The notes under the pieces: model-generated
Database searches by the model: none
What the model was told of the DNA's origin: nothing
The model's input: only the letters and a program-made list of their open reading frames with translations
Shown here: in pieces, positions 7,144 to 16,262 of the stretch
How positions within the stretch are numbered: the first letter of the stretch is position 1
How the letters are laid out: the number at the start of each line of letters is the position of its first letter
Made by a program: the position numbers and the translations under genes
Source of the DNA: Phycisphaerae bacterium
Lineage (GTDB): Bacteria > Planctomycetota > Phycisphaerae > UBA1845
Length of the DNA: 64,000 nucleotides
Reading direction: 5' to 3'
NCBI GenBank assembly: GCA_029260115.1
Contig: JAJDDW010000061.1
Location: 57,438-121,437, forward strand

Positions 7144-9519
7144 TTAGCTACCCGTTTTCACAGCCCGGGGAATCGGTGTCGCACTGTCATCGTCCTTGCT
7201 CCGCGGCTTAGGATACGCCACCCGGCCATGGTATATGCTACACAGACTCTTTACCAAGGACTCTTCTACAATGCGAACTTCTCGCAGCGTAATGTCGCAG
7301 TCGCTTAATTGCCCGTCACTCAATCGATCGTTGACAATATAATGCACCACTGATTCGATACGCCCTACTGTAGGATCGGATAGCGCTCTGACCGCACCTT
7401 CCACCCCGTCGCAAAGCATAATCACGGCTGACTCTCTCGTCTGTGGCCTGGGACCAGCATAGCGAAACTCCGCTTCGGGAACTTCTCGGTCGTGCTTGCC
7501 GCTGGAAATTTTCGGCTGTTTCTCGCTGGCGACATGATGAAAATATCGCACCACTGTCGTGCCGTGATGCTCTTCAATGAAATGCTGCATGGCCCGAGGA
7601 AGCTTATATTCGCGGGCCATCTCAATCCCGTCCTTCACATGGCCTAGAATAATCAACAGGCTCATGGTTGGCGCGAGGTTGTCGTGTCGATTGATGGAGC
7701 CTACTTGGTTTTCAGCGAAGTATTCCGCCTTGGGAATTTTTCCAACGTCGTGATATAATGCGCCGACCTGAGCCAATAAACCGTTAGCACCAATGCGTTC
7801 GCAAGCGGCCTCGGCTAAGGTACCCAATACCAAACTGTGGTTGTAAGTGCCGGGGGCTTCGCGGGCTAATAGATGAAGCAAAGGCTTGGTTGGGTCTCGC
7901 CATTCCAATAGCGTGAGCGATGTCGCGACACCAAATATGCGTTCAATAAAAGGCAACACACCGGACACGATAAAAGCGGCTAACAGGGCAAAGCCGCCAG
8001 AGCGCAAGGCATGACCTACGACAAAAGATGGCGCGTGCGTTTCGAGCAGACCGCCTGACGCTGCTATCACCATGACGCATAGCGCCGTCATCACACCGGC
8101 CGTGATGAGCTTGGTACGTGAGCGAATTTCGTCTAATTGGTACACACCCACCGTCACGCCTGTAAGAAGCGTAGCTAACATGGTCAAATCAGATTCGATA
8201 GAAACCGCGACTAGTACCACCCCGATACAAATCGCGCCGAGTGCGAAACGTTGCGGGTATACAATAGCTAGTACACTGCCCGCAAACACGCAGGGAATCA
8301 GCACGAGCGAAGGCAGATAGGACCAATGCAAATCTATAAAACGCGTACACATAAGTGTAGCAAGGATCAACCCCAAAAACGAGACTGTCGTCGCTCGAAA
8401 CATGAATACCCGCGGATAGTTAACGGAAGTATACACAAGCAAACCAATGGAGACGGCAATGACCAACATCGCTAGGCCAACTTGCTTTTGCAATCGCTGC
8501 TGCCTCAAACTGGCCTGCAACAGTATCCGCGGTTCTTGCTCAGGTGTCACCTGAATATCTTCACCTAAAAATGCCAGGTATGCGTCATGCTCAGCTTGGA
8601 GAAGTTGATATTGTTCTGATCCAATCACTGCGGGCGTAACACACGGCTGACCTTGCTTGTAGGTGGTCATCGCAATCGGAGTCGCTTCTTCAGCAGCTAG
8701 CATTTTCACAAGTGTGCCGTCACGGTCATAAACAATGGTTGGCTGATCATGCAAAGTAAGGAGAATAAGCGATTCGACCGTTGATCGAAGGGCATAGGGG
8801 AATAGACGACTCAAACCAGAGGCTGAGCCTTGCAAGGCTTTTTTGTTGTTCTGGGGAACGACCATCGCGATGGGAATTTTCTTAACCGTTGACGCTTTAT
8901 CTTTTGAAGTTGATACCAACACAATATAGTCCGTCGTACTAGCTGGATCGCGCGGTTCGCGCAGCAGGTCATGGGCAACGTACTCATCTTCCAGCAGCAT
9001 GGCGTCCACCCAAGGCTTGAAACGCTGCTGACCCTGCTGGTTAGGCAGGCTAACTAGCTCGCGGAATTTGTTGTACGCGGCTTCGTCAGCCAACCATTTC
9101 TGTTCGGTAAGCGAGGTTTGATAATCCTTAAACGTTTGAGAATCAGCTGCGGCCCGGTAGAGACGCATCAAGTCAGCACGAATGCGGTCAAAGGTTACGC
9201 CGGGGGCGTTGAGGGTGTAATAGCTAGGCGTAGAAGCCCGGGCAGCTTTGCGATTGGCCCGGGTCTGCTGCGGGTCTGGCACTTGAAAATCAGCCCGCAC
9301 ATAGACAGGATGCTCGACCCGCTGACCCACGGAATATTTCAACGTTCGACTACCATACAACGAGATGACGACAGCCAACGCGACGAAGGCGGTACCGCTA
9401 AGAGACTTCCACGTAAACACACGACGAAAAAATCGCTGCTTGGAACCGCCGGCCTCTTGTAGCCGTCGACCCCTTACCTGCTTACGACGCGAGCTGTGTT
9501 TTGTGAACGATCCAAACAT
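7144..9519 (-). CDS. 7TM-HD phosphodiesterase, PgpH/YqfF type
   Basis: 791-residue membrane enzyme. Order: basic N-terminus, one membrane segment (about 35-55), an extracytoplasmic 7TMR-HDED sensor domain (about 80-340), a bundle of about seven membrane segments (345-545), and a C-terminal HD domain with NHSLVLGTLAEAA, the metal-binding ALYHDVGKIPKAEYF and the FIEEHHGTT segment. In Listeria and Bacillus this family (PgpH) hydrolyses cyclic di-AMP. It sits between phoH and ybeY, the usual neighbourhood. A diadenylate cyclase gene occurs in this window at 39.3 kb, which supports a role in c-di-AMP turnover. All HD metal ligands I can check appear present. Confidence 0.9.
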   Translation of the reverse strand: MFGSFTKHSSRRKQVRGRRLQEAGGSKQRFFRRVFTWKSLSGTAFVALAVVISLYGSRTLKYSVGQRVEHPVYVRADFQVPDPQQTRANRKAARASTPSYYTLNAPGVTFDRIRADLMRLYRAAADSQTFKDYQTSLTEQKWLADEAAYNKFRELVSLPNQQGQQRFKPWVDAMLLEDEYVAHDLLREPRDPASTTDYIVLVSTSKDKASTVKKIPIAMVVPQNNKKALQGSASGLSRLFPYALRSTVESLILLTLHDQPTIVYDRDGTLVKMLAAEEATPIAMTTYKQGQPCVTPAVIGSEQYQLLQAEHDAYLAFLGEDIQVTPEQEPRILLQASLRQQRLQKQVGLAMLVIAVSIGLLVYTSVNYPRVFMFRATTVSFLGLILATLMCTRFIDLHWSYLPSLVLIPCVFAGSVLAIVYPQRFALGAICIGVVLVAVSIESDLTMLATLLTGVTVGVYQLDEIRSRTKLITAGVMTALCVMVIAASGGLLETHAPSFVVGHALRSGGFALLAAFIVSGVLPFIERIFGVATSLTLLEWRDPTKPLLHLLAREAPGTYNHSLVLGTLAEAACERIGANGLLAQVGALYHDVGKIPKAEYFAENQVGSINRHDNLAPTMSLLIILGHVKDGIEMAREYKLPRAMQHFIEEHHGTTVVRYFHHVASEKQPKISSGKHDREVPEAEFRYAGPRPQTRESAVIMLCDGVEGAVRALSDPTVGRIESVVHYIVNDRLSDGQLSDCDITLREVRIVEESLVKSLCSIYHGRVAYPKPRSKDDDSATPIPRAVKTGS

Positions 9520-9796
9520 AAAGTCATCGCACAGACGGCCAAACGATCCAACGATCAGGCAAAGGCGTCTACGCTTCCAAACATCATCATAGGTCTACAC
9601 CAGCGCGAGTTCTTATTGGTCAGCGCAAGCTCAGGTTCTTCGTGGCAGCCTATGGACCTATTTTCGTTCCAACGCTTTTCGTAAAACACAATGCCCCACG
9701 GAAAAGCTATATTACCTTGGCCAATTATCGTCAAAGCACAAAAAATGACACGCGAATTCGAGTAAATTTATATCGGAATTGATGAAAAAGCATATA

Positions 9797-10780
9797 TTAT
9801 CGGACTTTAGCCCCATTACGTCCGTAAGCTTCGACCACAAGCTGAACTAATGGGTGTCGGACGATGTCGATTTGCGACAGGCGGACCATACCCACACCGT
9901 CTACCTTGGCCAGTCTTTGCATCGCATCAACGAAGCCGCTCGGCTCTTGTTCGCTAAGGTCACTTTGGCTTTCATCGCCGGTGACAATCATTTTGCTGCG
10001 CTGCCCCAGCCGGGTTAGGAACATCAGCATCTGGGCGACCGTAGCGTTTTGTGCTTCGTCTAAAATGATGGCTGCGTTGTTGAGTGTTCGGCCACGCATA
10101 AAAGCCAAGGGTACGACTTCGATAATGTCATTTTGCATGAACCGCCGTAGTTGGTCGTATGACATCATATCATTCATAGCATCGAACAATGGCCTCAGGT
10201 AGGGATTCACTTTTGCTTGCAAGTCGCCGGGAAGATAGCCAAGTTTTTCACCAGCTTCTACCGCAGGCCTAACTAGGACAATTCGTTTCACCTTTTGTTT
10301 TCTATGCAGAGACACCGCCGCGGCCACGGCCAGAAACGTTTTTCCGGTACCTGCAGGACCGGTGCAAAAGGTGAGGTCATTGCCGAAAATAGAATTTACA
10401 TAGCCCTGCTGACCATCGCCTTTTGGGACAATAGACGCCGAGGCTAAATACACTTCGATCGTCCGTGCGCGTAGCGTTTGATTGCTGTGGTTTAGAGATT
10501 GCTCGATGAATTCTTGTACCAGTTCGTCTGGCAGATCGGGTCGATTTCGTAAGGCTTTTTGTAGTTCCTGAATCACAAATGCCGCCCGCTGCACGGCCTC
10601 AGGTTCGCCGGAAAGATGTACGATGCTATCGCGGGCACTCACACGCACTTCGAAAGCGGATCGGATGAGCCGAAGGTTGCAATCCGAGCTACCGTAAAGC
10701 TCTCCTCGACGCGCGGCGTCTTCTATGGGAATCGATAGTTCCAAATGGTTTTGCTCATTCCTGCGTTTTAGTATACGCAA
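9797..10780 (-). CDS. phoH: PhoH-family ATPase
   Basis: 327-residue cytoplasmic P-loop ATPase. N-terminal KH-like part (about 15-95, LELSIPIEDAARRGELYG and VRVSARDSIVHLSGEPEAV), Walker A GPAGTGKTFLA (about 140), the VRPAVEAGEKLGYLPGDL segment, Walker B AAIILDEAQNAT and the arginine-containing MIVTGDESQSDL motif. PhoH proteins are linked to RNA metabolism. The start is TTG at 10778-10780, with GTAGGAC upstream; no ATG is available near the N-terminus. It heads the run to the HD phosphodiesterase and ybeY, although a 277-base gap with possible promoter DNA separates it from the former. Confidence 0.93.
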   Translation of the reverse strand: MRILKRRNEQNHLELSIPIEDAARRGELYGSSDCNLRLIRSAFEVRVSARDSIVHLSGEPEAVQRAAFVIQELQKALRNRPDLPDELVQEFIEQSLNHSNQTLRARTIEVYLASASIVPKGDGQQGYVNSIFGNDLTFCTGPAGTGKTFLAVAAAVSLHRKQKVKRIVLVRPAVEAGEKLGYLPGDLQAKVNPYLRPLFDAMNDMMSYDQLRRFMQNDIIEVVPLAFMRGRTLNNAAIILDEAQNATVAQMLMFLTRLGQRSKMIVTGDESQSDLSEQEPSGFVDAMQRLAKVDGVGMVRLSQIDIVRHPLVQLVVEAYGRNGAKVR

Positions 10781-10853
10781 ACTTTAGTCCTACAGCCTCA
10801 CGATATTCTTTATCGGTCAACCAATCGCGCCGATCGAACAGTCTCGTTATAGG

Positions 10854-11909
10854 TCAGAGCATTGGCCATACGACCGTTAATACGATCCAAGCGACCGGCA
10901 TAGCCACTAGCGGACTATCCAACAGATCAAGTATACCACCAAATCGCGGAATAAGCTGCCCGGAATCTTTCACGCAGGCATCTCGCTTAAAGCAGGATTC
11001 CACAAGATCACCCATCTGTCCCGCTATCGATAAAACCACGCCCAACAATCCAGCAGCTAACATCGGAGACAGGTGTGTAGTCTGACTGAGAAACCTGGCC
11101 ATCGATCGGATGCCAGTGTCAACCTGAAAAGTCTGACCAGGGTCTGCTAGCTGTCTTTGCACGAGGATGGTCGCACCATACAACAGCCAAGTAGCGACAC
11201 CCGCGCTGGCAAGTATCCCGCCGATGGTTCCCTCAATCGTCTTACCCGGACTCACTCCAGGCCAAAGCTTGTGCCGGCCTAGTATGCTACCGGCGAAAAA
11301 CGCCCCGATGTCAGACGCTTTGGTAATCAGCAGTATATAAAGCATGAGCCAAGCGCCGGCTTCGACGGGGATATCTCTGCCACAGCGGATTTGAAGCCCG
11401 AAAGAACTCAAAAATCCGAGGTAGAAAATAATCTGTAAAGTCGCGCTACTATTTCGCAAGCAATCAGTGGTATCTCGTTTGAGAACCGCAGTAGCCCATG
11501 CCCCGCCTATCGCGATGAGCATGACCACGAGCATGGTTTGCGCCCCTTCAAGCTGCGCTACGCCATCGCCAAGCCAACCCGCAGCCGACAGCCAAGGTGT
11601 AAAAAATACAGCGACGACCATGACATACGCATAGCCCGCATATGGCTTAACGCCGCGCAGCACGTAAAAGTGATTTAGCTCGCGTGCCCCCTGCAAGAAG
11701 ACAAGGCTCGTCAGCAAGGGGACTACGCTACCGCGCTGAAACAGCGCGGCTAGCATGCCATCGATGCCCGAAAGTCGTTTACCCACTTCCGCATCAACCG
11801 CAAAGAGCGCGATGAGTAGTGTCAACGCTAGCGCGCCGTAAGAAACTCGTTGAATAAGAACTTGTGCAGTCAATACTTTTGTCTCACTGGGAAAACGACA
11901 CCGCACCAT
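10854..11909 (-). CDS. cdsA: Phosphatidate cytidylyltransferase CdsA
   Basis: 351-residue polytopic membrane enzyme making CDP-diacylglycerol from CTP and phosphatidic acid, the entry to phospholipid synthesis. Eight or so hydrophobic segments are followed by the family signature near the C-terminus, SCFKRDACVKDSGQLIPRFGGILDLLDS (positions about 307-334). In the PROSITE-like form the second half is PGHGGxxDRxD; here it is PRFGGILDLLD, so the His and the second Arg differ, a variant I believe also occurs in other planctomycetes. ASDIGAFFAGSILGRHKL and SPGKTIEGTIGG are also canonical. It ends 73 bases before the phoH start in the same orientation. Confidence 0.9.
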   Translation of the reverse strand: MVRCRFPSETKVLTAQVLIQRVSYGALALTLLIALFAVDAEVGKRLSGIDGMLAALFQRGSVVPLLTSLVFLQGARELNHFYVLRGVKPYAGYAYVMVVAVFFTPWLSAAGWLGDGVAQLEGAQTMLVVMLIAIGGAWATAVLKRDTTDCLRNSSATLQIIFYLGFLSSFGLQIRCGRDIPVEAGAWLMLYILLITKASDIGAFFAGSILGRHKLWPGVSPGKTIEGTIGGILASAGVATWLLYGATILVQRQLADPGQTFQVDTGIRSMARFLSQTTHLSPMLAAGLLGVVLSIAGQMGDLVESCFKRDACVKDSGQLIPRFGGILDLLDSPLVAMPVAWIVLTVVWPML

Positions 11910-11944
11910 AATCGTGGGAAGGCCGCATGTCCATTTACGCTCGC

Positions 11945-12643
11945 TTAGCCGTGTTCATCATGACTAGTCAACGGCTGCACGCAATCCGCGGCGTCATAAG
12001 ATGGCGGGTTCACCTTGGTGGATACCGCCACTGCTTTCATAGTGTCCGCACTATATGGCGAAAGCAGGGTCGCGCATGCTTTCTGGTCTGTCATCGTAGG
12101 ATCAAGCCAACGGTCATAATCGTCTGATGACAAAATCACCGGCATCCTATCATGTATAGGATTCATCAATACGTTGGGACTGGTGGTCAACACGGTGCAC
12201 GACTGAATTACTTGACCATCCGCCCGCTGCCAACGCGCCCACAATCCCGCCATCGCAAAAAGATTGCCCGCCTGCATCTGAATATAATACGGTTGTTTGC
12301 GTTGGCCTTTGGTAGCCGATGCCTGCCATTCGTAGAACCCGTCCGTGACAATCAAGCATCGCTGACGTTTCATTGCCGCACGAAACGACGGTTTTTCACT
12401 GGCAGTCTCTGCACGGGCGTTAATCAATCTCGCTGCGAATTTTTCATCGCGCGACCAAGAGGGAATCAGCCCCCAATGGCGACCTTCAAAAACCCGCTGC
12501 TTGCTAACATGATCGAATCGGATGGTGGGCGCGGGCTGCGTGGGGGCGATGTTGTATCTCGGTTGCCATTCGGGCAAATCGTGCAGTTCAAAATAATCCG
12601 CAATCTCATCCGCTGGCTTGGTTAGGGTAAATCGACCACACAC
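11945..12643 (-). CDS. yedK: SRAP (YedK/HMCES) abasic-site shield protein
   Basis: 232-residue SRAP-domain protein that covalently protects abasic sites in single-stranded DNA through a thiazolidine link to its Cys2. The catalytic set is intact: MCGRFT start with Cys2, Asn in RYNIAPTQ, Glu in TDGFYEW and His in IHDRMPVIL. Length is normal. It lies 9 bases after the GspE stop on the same strand and 35 bases before cdsA, so it is embedded in a compact minus-strand series, but functional links to its neighbours are not apparent. Confidence 0.93.
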   Translation of the reverse strand: MCGRFTLTKPADEIADYFELHDLPEWQPRYNIAPTQPAPTIRFDHVSKQRVFEGRHWGLIPSWSRDEKFAARLINARAETASEKPSFRAAMKRQRCLIVTDGFYEWQASATKGQRKQPYYIQMQAGNLFAMAGLWARWQRADGQVIQSCTVLTTSPNVLMNPIHDRMPVILSSDDYDRWLDPTMTDQKACATLLSPYSADTMKAVAVSTKVNPPSYDAADCVQPLTSHDEHG

Positions 12644-12652
12644 TATAATTAA

Positions 12653-14329
12653 CTACGCTTCCATCGTGGTGACACGCAGGGCTTCTTCTAACGTAGTCAC
12701 GCCCTCTCGCACCTTGGCTATGGCGTCGTCGCGGAGGGTGATCGCACCGTTCTCACCCGCGAATTTTTGTAACACCTCTGTCGTCGCCTTTTCCATAACC
12801 AAACGAGATACGCCAGTATCAAAAGGAACATATTCGTAGATGCCAACGCGGTCGTAGTAGCCACTGCGCAAACATCGGGTACAACCCATGCCGCGAAAAA
12901 GCGTAACGCCCGTGCGATCGCGCGGAATGCCCATGATGTCCCGCTCCGTCGGATTAGGTTCGTAGGGCTTTTTGCAATGCACACAAATTTTGCGTACGAG
13001 ACGTTGAGCCATGACTCCGATTAACGCGCTGGCTACTAAATACGATTCACAACCCATATCCAACAATCGCGTGACTGCGCCCACGGCTGAGTTAGTATGC
13101 AACGTCGAGAAAACAAGGTGACCGGTTAACGAAGCTTCCAGCGCCAGGTGCGCAGTCTCCTCGTCCCGTATTTCACCCACCATAATCACATCCGGGTCAT
13201 GACGAAGAATGCTACGCAGCGAGGCCGCAAAGCTCACGCCGAATTCAGCATCGACAGCCACTTGATTCACACCGCTAATATCATATTCCACCGGGTCTTC
13301 TGTGGTGATAATGTGTTTATCGATCGTGTTGATCGTCTCAAGCGCCGCGTATAGCGTCGTTGATTTACCACTGCCCGTTGGCCCGGTCAATAGAATAATA
13401 CCGTGCGAACGGTGAATGAGTCGCCCGAACGCCTGGCGGATTTCACTGCCCATACCCAAGTGTTCGAGCGTTAATCGGGAACGGTCCTGCGCTAGTAGAC
13501 GTAGTGTGACACGCTCGCCGCGCGAGGTAGGAATCACAGCTACACGCACGTCGATTTGCTGGTCGAAACTATGATGCGAAAATCGTCCATCCTGAGGTTT
13601 TCGTCGTTCGGTGATGTCCATGCGTGACAATACTTTGACACGAGAAACCATCGCGGAGGCTACATCGAGCGGAAACGCCCTGACTTCCATCATCCGACCA
13701 TCGATACGAAGTCTGATGCGCAGGCGATCGGTCTCTGGTTCAATATGGATATCGCTGGCCCTACGATCGACCGCCTCATCGACGATACTATCGAATTGCT
13801 CAATGATGTTGATATCCGCGCCGGTTGTAGGCGAAACGGATGAAGCGATAGGGGCCATGGGCTGAAGCATCGCACCTTCAGCCCGAGCTTCGCCGTACAT
13901 ATGATCGATGGCTTCGAGAATTTGATAGCGCGGGCTAACCACATACTGCACAGGACGTTGAAACCGCTCGGCTATCGCAATCCGAACAGATGCATCGAAC
14001 GGGTCAACCACCGCCACGACTAATTGGCCAGACACTTCACCGAAAATAATGCACTCTTTACACCGGGCGACATTCTCAGCCAGGGTCAACACCCAACCCC
14101 GACTCGGCAAGCGTCGGGTTAAATCCAAGAAGCGAAGTCCATTTTGTTCTGCATATGCAGCCGCGATATCCGCGTCGCTAATAATATCGTGCTGGGCAAG
14201 CGTTTCGACGAGGGGTACGCCCATGACTTCCGACTCGCGCCGCAAGGCATCTAGTCCTCCTGGTGTCAACGCCTTGTCACCAAGCAGCTTAACGACAATG
14301 TGTTGCTCAGATGCTTCAGCCGCGATCAT
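12653..14329 (-). CDS. GspE/PilB-type secretion or pilus assembly ATPase
   Basis: 558-residue cytoplasmic hexameric ATPase that powers type II secretion or type IV pilus extension. An N-terminal MshEN-like domain (about 1-150) precedes the ATPase core: Walker A GPTGSGKSTTLYA (about residue 320), DPVEYDISGVNQVAV Asp-box, Walker B DVIMVGEIRDEETA, His-box TGHLVFSTLHTNSA, and the zinc tetracysteine CVHC-x(n)-CTRC (about 460-495). No other secretion gene is adjacent, which is common for dispersed systems in planctomycetes; whether it serves secretion or pili cannot be decided here. Confidence 0.92.
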   Translation of the reverse strand: MIAAEASEQHIVVKLLGDKALTPGGLDALRRESEVMGVPLVETLAQHDIISDADIAAAYAEQNGLRFLDLTRRLPSRGWVLTLAENVARCKECIIFGEVSGQLVVAVVDPFDASVRIAIAERFQRPVQYVVSPRYQILEAIDHMYGEARAEGAMLQPMAPIASSVSPTTGADINIIEQFDSIVDEAVDRRASDIHIEPETDRLRIRLRIDGRMMEVRAFPLDVASAMVSRVKVLSRMDITERRKPQDGRFSHHSFDQQIDVRVAVIPTSRGERVTLRLLAQDRSRLTLEHLGMGSEIRQAFGRLIHRSHGIILLTGPTGSGKSTTLYAALETINTIDKHIITTEDPVEYDISGVNQVAVDAEFGVSFAASLRSILRHDPDVIMVGEIRDEETAHLALEASLTGHLVFSTLHTNSAVGAVTRLLDMGCESYLVASALIGVMAQRLVRKICVHCKKPYEPNPTERDIMGIPRDRTGVTLFRGMGCTRCLRSGYYDRVGIYEYVPFDTGVSRLVMEKATTEVLQKFAGENGAITLRDDAIAKVREGVTTLEEALRVTTMEA

Positions 14330-14488
14330 TTGGCTTACCCATAATAGTGTAACTTCGTATCGACTGCCTCACCGAACTCACCATTGCCTGTAGGCCGTAG
14401 CAGTTTTACATTGTCCTACGACTCTCGGCCTATTGCACTAACTTTTCCATTCTCCACTATCCAACACACACACCGCACGAAAAAATAA

Positions 14489-16099
14489 TTAGGACCGGCT
14501 AATCACTAATACAGAGGCGTCATCGTCGGGATGTGCCCCACTCATGTGCGCCGTGAAGAATTGTGACAATCTTTCCGCGAGACTTTCAGCTTCTACAAAC
14601 GAATCAGGGTCCAGTAGCAATTCGTGCAATTTGCTTTGACCAACCGCTTCACCCGCGACGCTAGTAGATTCCACATATCCATCAGTATGGCAGACGATCC
14701 GAAAAGAGTCCGGCAAGTCCACACGTGTTTCCCCATACTCATAAGACGGGTCAACGCCCAACACCAACGAGGGTTGATCCAGCGTGACCAATCGACCAGT
14801 CGCGACCATCAGTAGCGGCGGCATGCAGCCCGCGTTGATGTACGTCACTTTCCCCGCTGCGGTATCAAGACCAATGTAACACACCGGAATAACCTGTCTC
14901 ACCGCAGCAGCAATTGATCGGTTCAGAGACGTGAACAGCGGCGCCGGATCGTCGAAAACATCTTCATTCGCCTCAGCGGCTGATCGTAGCGACATCTTAA
15001 TGGCATTGGCCTGCATAAGCCCCGTAATGCCATGACCGCCCCCGTCTACGATAATCGCACAACACCGATGTTCGTCTAAGTGGACCACCTCCACGAAATC
15101 TCCACAACGCGCACGGCCTTGAAATTGTTTCAATGCGACACCGAAGGATTCGCTAGCGGCAACCGGGACACGCACCGCCTGTTGGGCATGCCGCAAAGAT
15201 GTCACCCACGCGGCACCTTCTCGGGCTGCAACACGGGTTAACTTTCGCGAAGTCTCCCCGATCAAAGCGCCGATGTGAGCAGCTGCAGCCAGACAGTATT
15301 GCAAAGATTGTGCGGAAAAAGGTTTTTTGCTGGTAGGTCTATCCAGATAGACTAAGCCCACCACCTCACCGCCATAGGTCAGCGGGGCAACGATAGCCGC
15401 GGTCGCACACCCTAACTTGGCATTAATTTGTGATGGTGTTTTCGGATATCGACCCGCGACTGATTGTAACAATGGGGCAAACACAAACGACTGGCTCGCT
15501 GGTGTTAAGGAACCGCCGGGTGGTTTTTTTAAGGCCCGATGCGCCAGCGGGATAAGGTCCATGCGTCCGTCGCCGCGTAAGGCGATAAATCCGCGGTCAG
15601 CTTGTAATTCCAAAATTAGCTGGCCCAGCGCCGCCTCCGCAATGTCCTCGGGCCTAGCGAGTAGAGGTTGATCGATTGACAGGCGTACAAGCTGGCCAGC
15701 TTGGGCGAGCGACAGCGAAAGCGGGGCCTTCATTTTAACCCACTCACAATTCGGAGGCTCAGCGCGATCTGGGGTCAGAAATTCAAGACTAAAATCCTTA
15801 CCCATCAACGCATCGTCGCGATACTCAATCACGCGATCGCCAATGCGCAGAATGTCGCCCGGAGAAAGCAGCGATTCTGTAATCAACTCACCATTAACCA
15901 GCGTGCGGTTACGACTACCTAAATCGCGGATACGAAAGCGACCATCGCTTTCCACATCAATGCGGGCGTGCTCGCGCGAAATGGTGTCGGTATCAAAAAT
16001 GATCTCACACGTAGAAGCCCGACCAATCACAATCTGCTCTGTATCAAGCGATCGAGACTGAAGCACGCCAGCGTCATCAATAAAACGAAGAAAAGCCAT
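14489..16099 (-). CDS. FHA - GAF - SpoIIE-type serine phosphatase
   Basis: 536-residue signalling protein. An FHA phosphopeptide-binding domain (about 10-90; VIGRASTCEIIFDTDTISRE, then GSRNRTLVNG) is followed by a GAF-like sensor (about 150-280) and a PP2C/SpoIIE phosphatase domain (about 315-536) with metal motifs IIVDGGGHGITG, YINAGCMPPLL and VCHTDGYVES. It probably reads a phosphorylated partner and dephosphorylates another, for example in partner-switching or Ser/Thr-kinase networks. The frame is open to 16132, but the start at 16099 gives the usual MAFLRFI FHA beginning; neither start has a clear ribosome site. No cognate kinase is in the window. Confidence 0.88.
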   Translation of the reverse strand: MAFLRFIDDAGVLQSRSLDTEQIVIGRASTCEIIFDTDTISREHARIDVESDGRFRIRDLGSRNRTLVNGELITESLLSPGDILRIGDRVIEYRDDALMGKDFSLEFLTPDRAEPPNCEWVKMKAPLSLSLAQAGQLVRLSIDQPLLARPEDIAEAALGQLILELQADRGFIALRGDGRMDLIPLAHRALKKPPGGSLTPASQSFVFAPLLQSVAGRYPKTPSQINAKLGCATAAIVAPLTYGGEVVGLVYLDRPTSKKPFSAQSLQYCLAAAAHIGALIGETSRKLTRVAAREGAAWVTSLRHAQQAVRVPVAASESFGVALKQFQGRARCGDFVEVVHLDEHRCCAIIVDGGGHGITGLMQANAIKMSLRSAAEANEDVFDDPAPLFTSLNRSIAAAVRQVIPVCYIGLDTAAGKVTYINAGCMPPLLMVATGRLVTLDQPSLVLGVDPSYEYGETRVDLPDSFRIVCHTDGYVESTSVAGEAVGQSKLHELLLDPDSFVEAESLAERLSQFFTAHMSGAHPDDDASVLVISRS

Positions 16100-16202
16100 A
16101 TTGGATACTACTATATGCTCATATAGGCACATGACAAGTTACGACATGACGATGATGGATTTATCCGGGCGGGTGCCACATTCTATACCTACTGACAAAG
16201 AA

Positions 16203-16231
16203 TGGGGGATGGGCCACCCGGCCGTTCGACT
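16203..16231 (+). repeat. Partial copy of hairpin repeat F
   Basis: GGGGGATGGGCCACCCGGCC matches the tail of the repeat whose better copies lie at 20629-20672 and 38492-38533 (hairpin followed by GGCCACCCGGCC). It is in the gap between the FHA phosphatase start and the PQQ-like lipoprotein stop. Confidence 0.4.
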
Positions 16232-16262
16232 ACTTGCTGTCTATTGTTTTCATTGATGTGAC

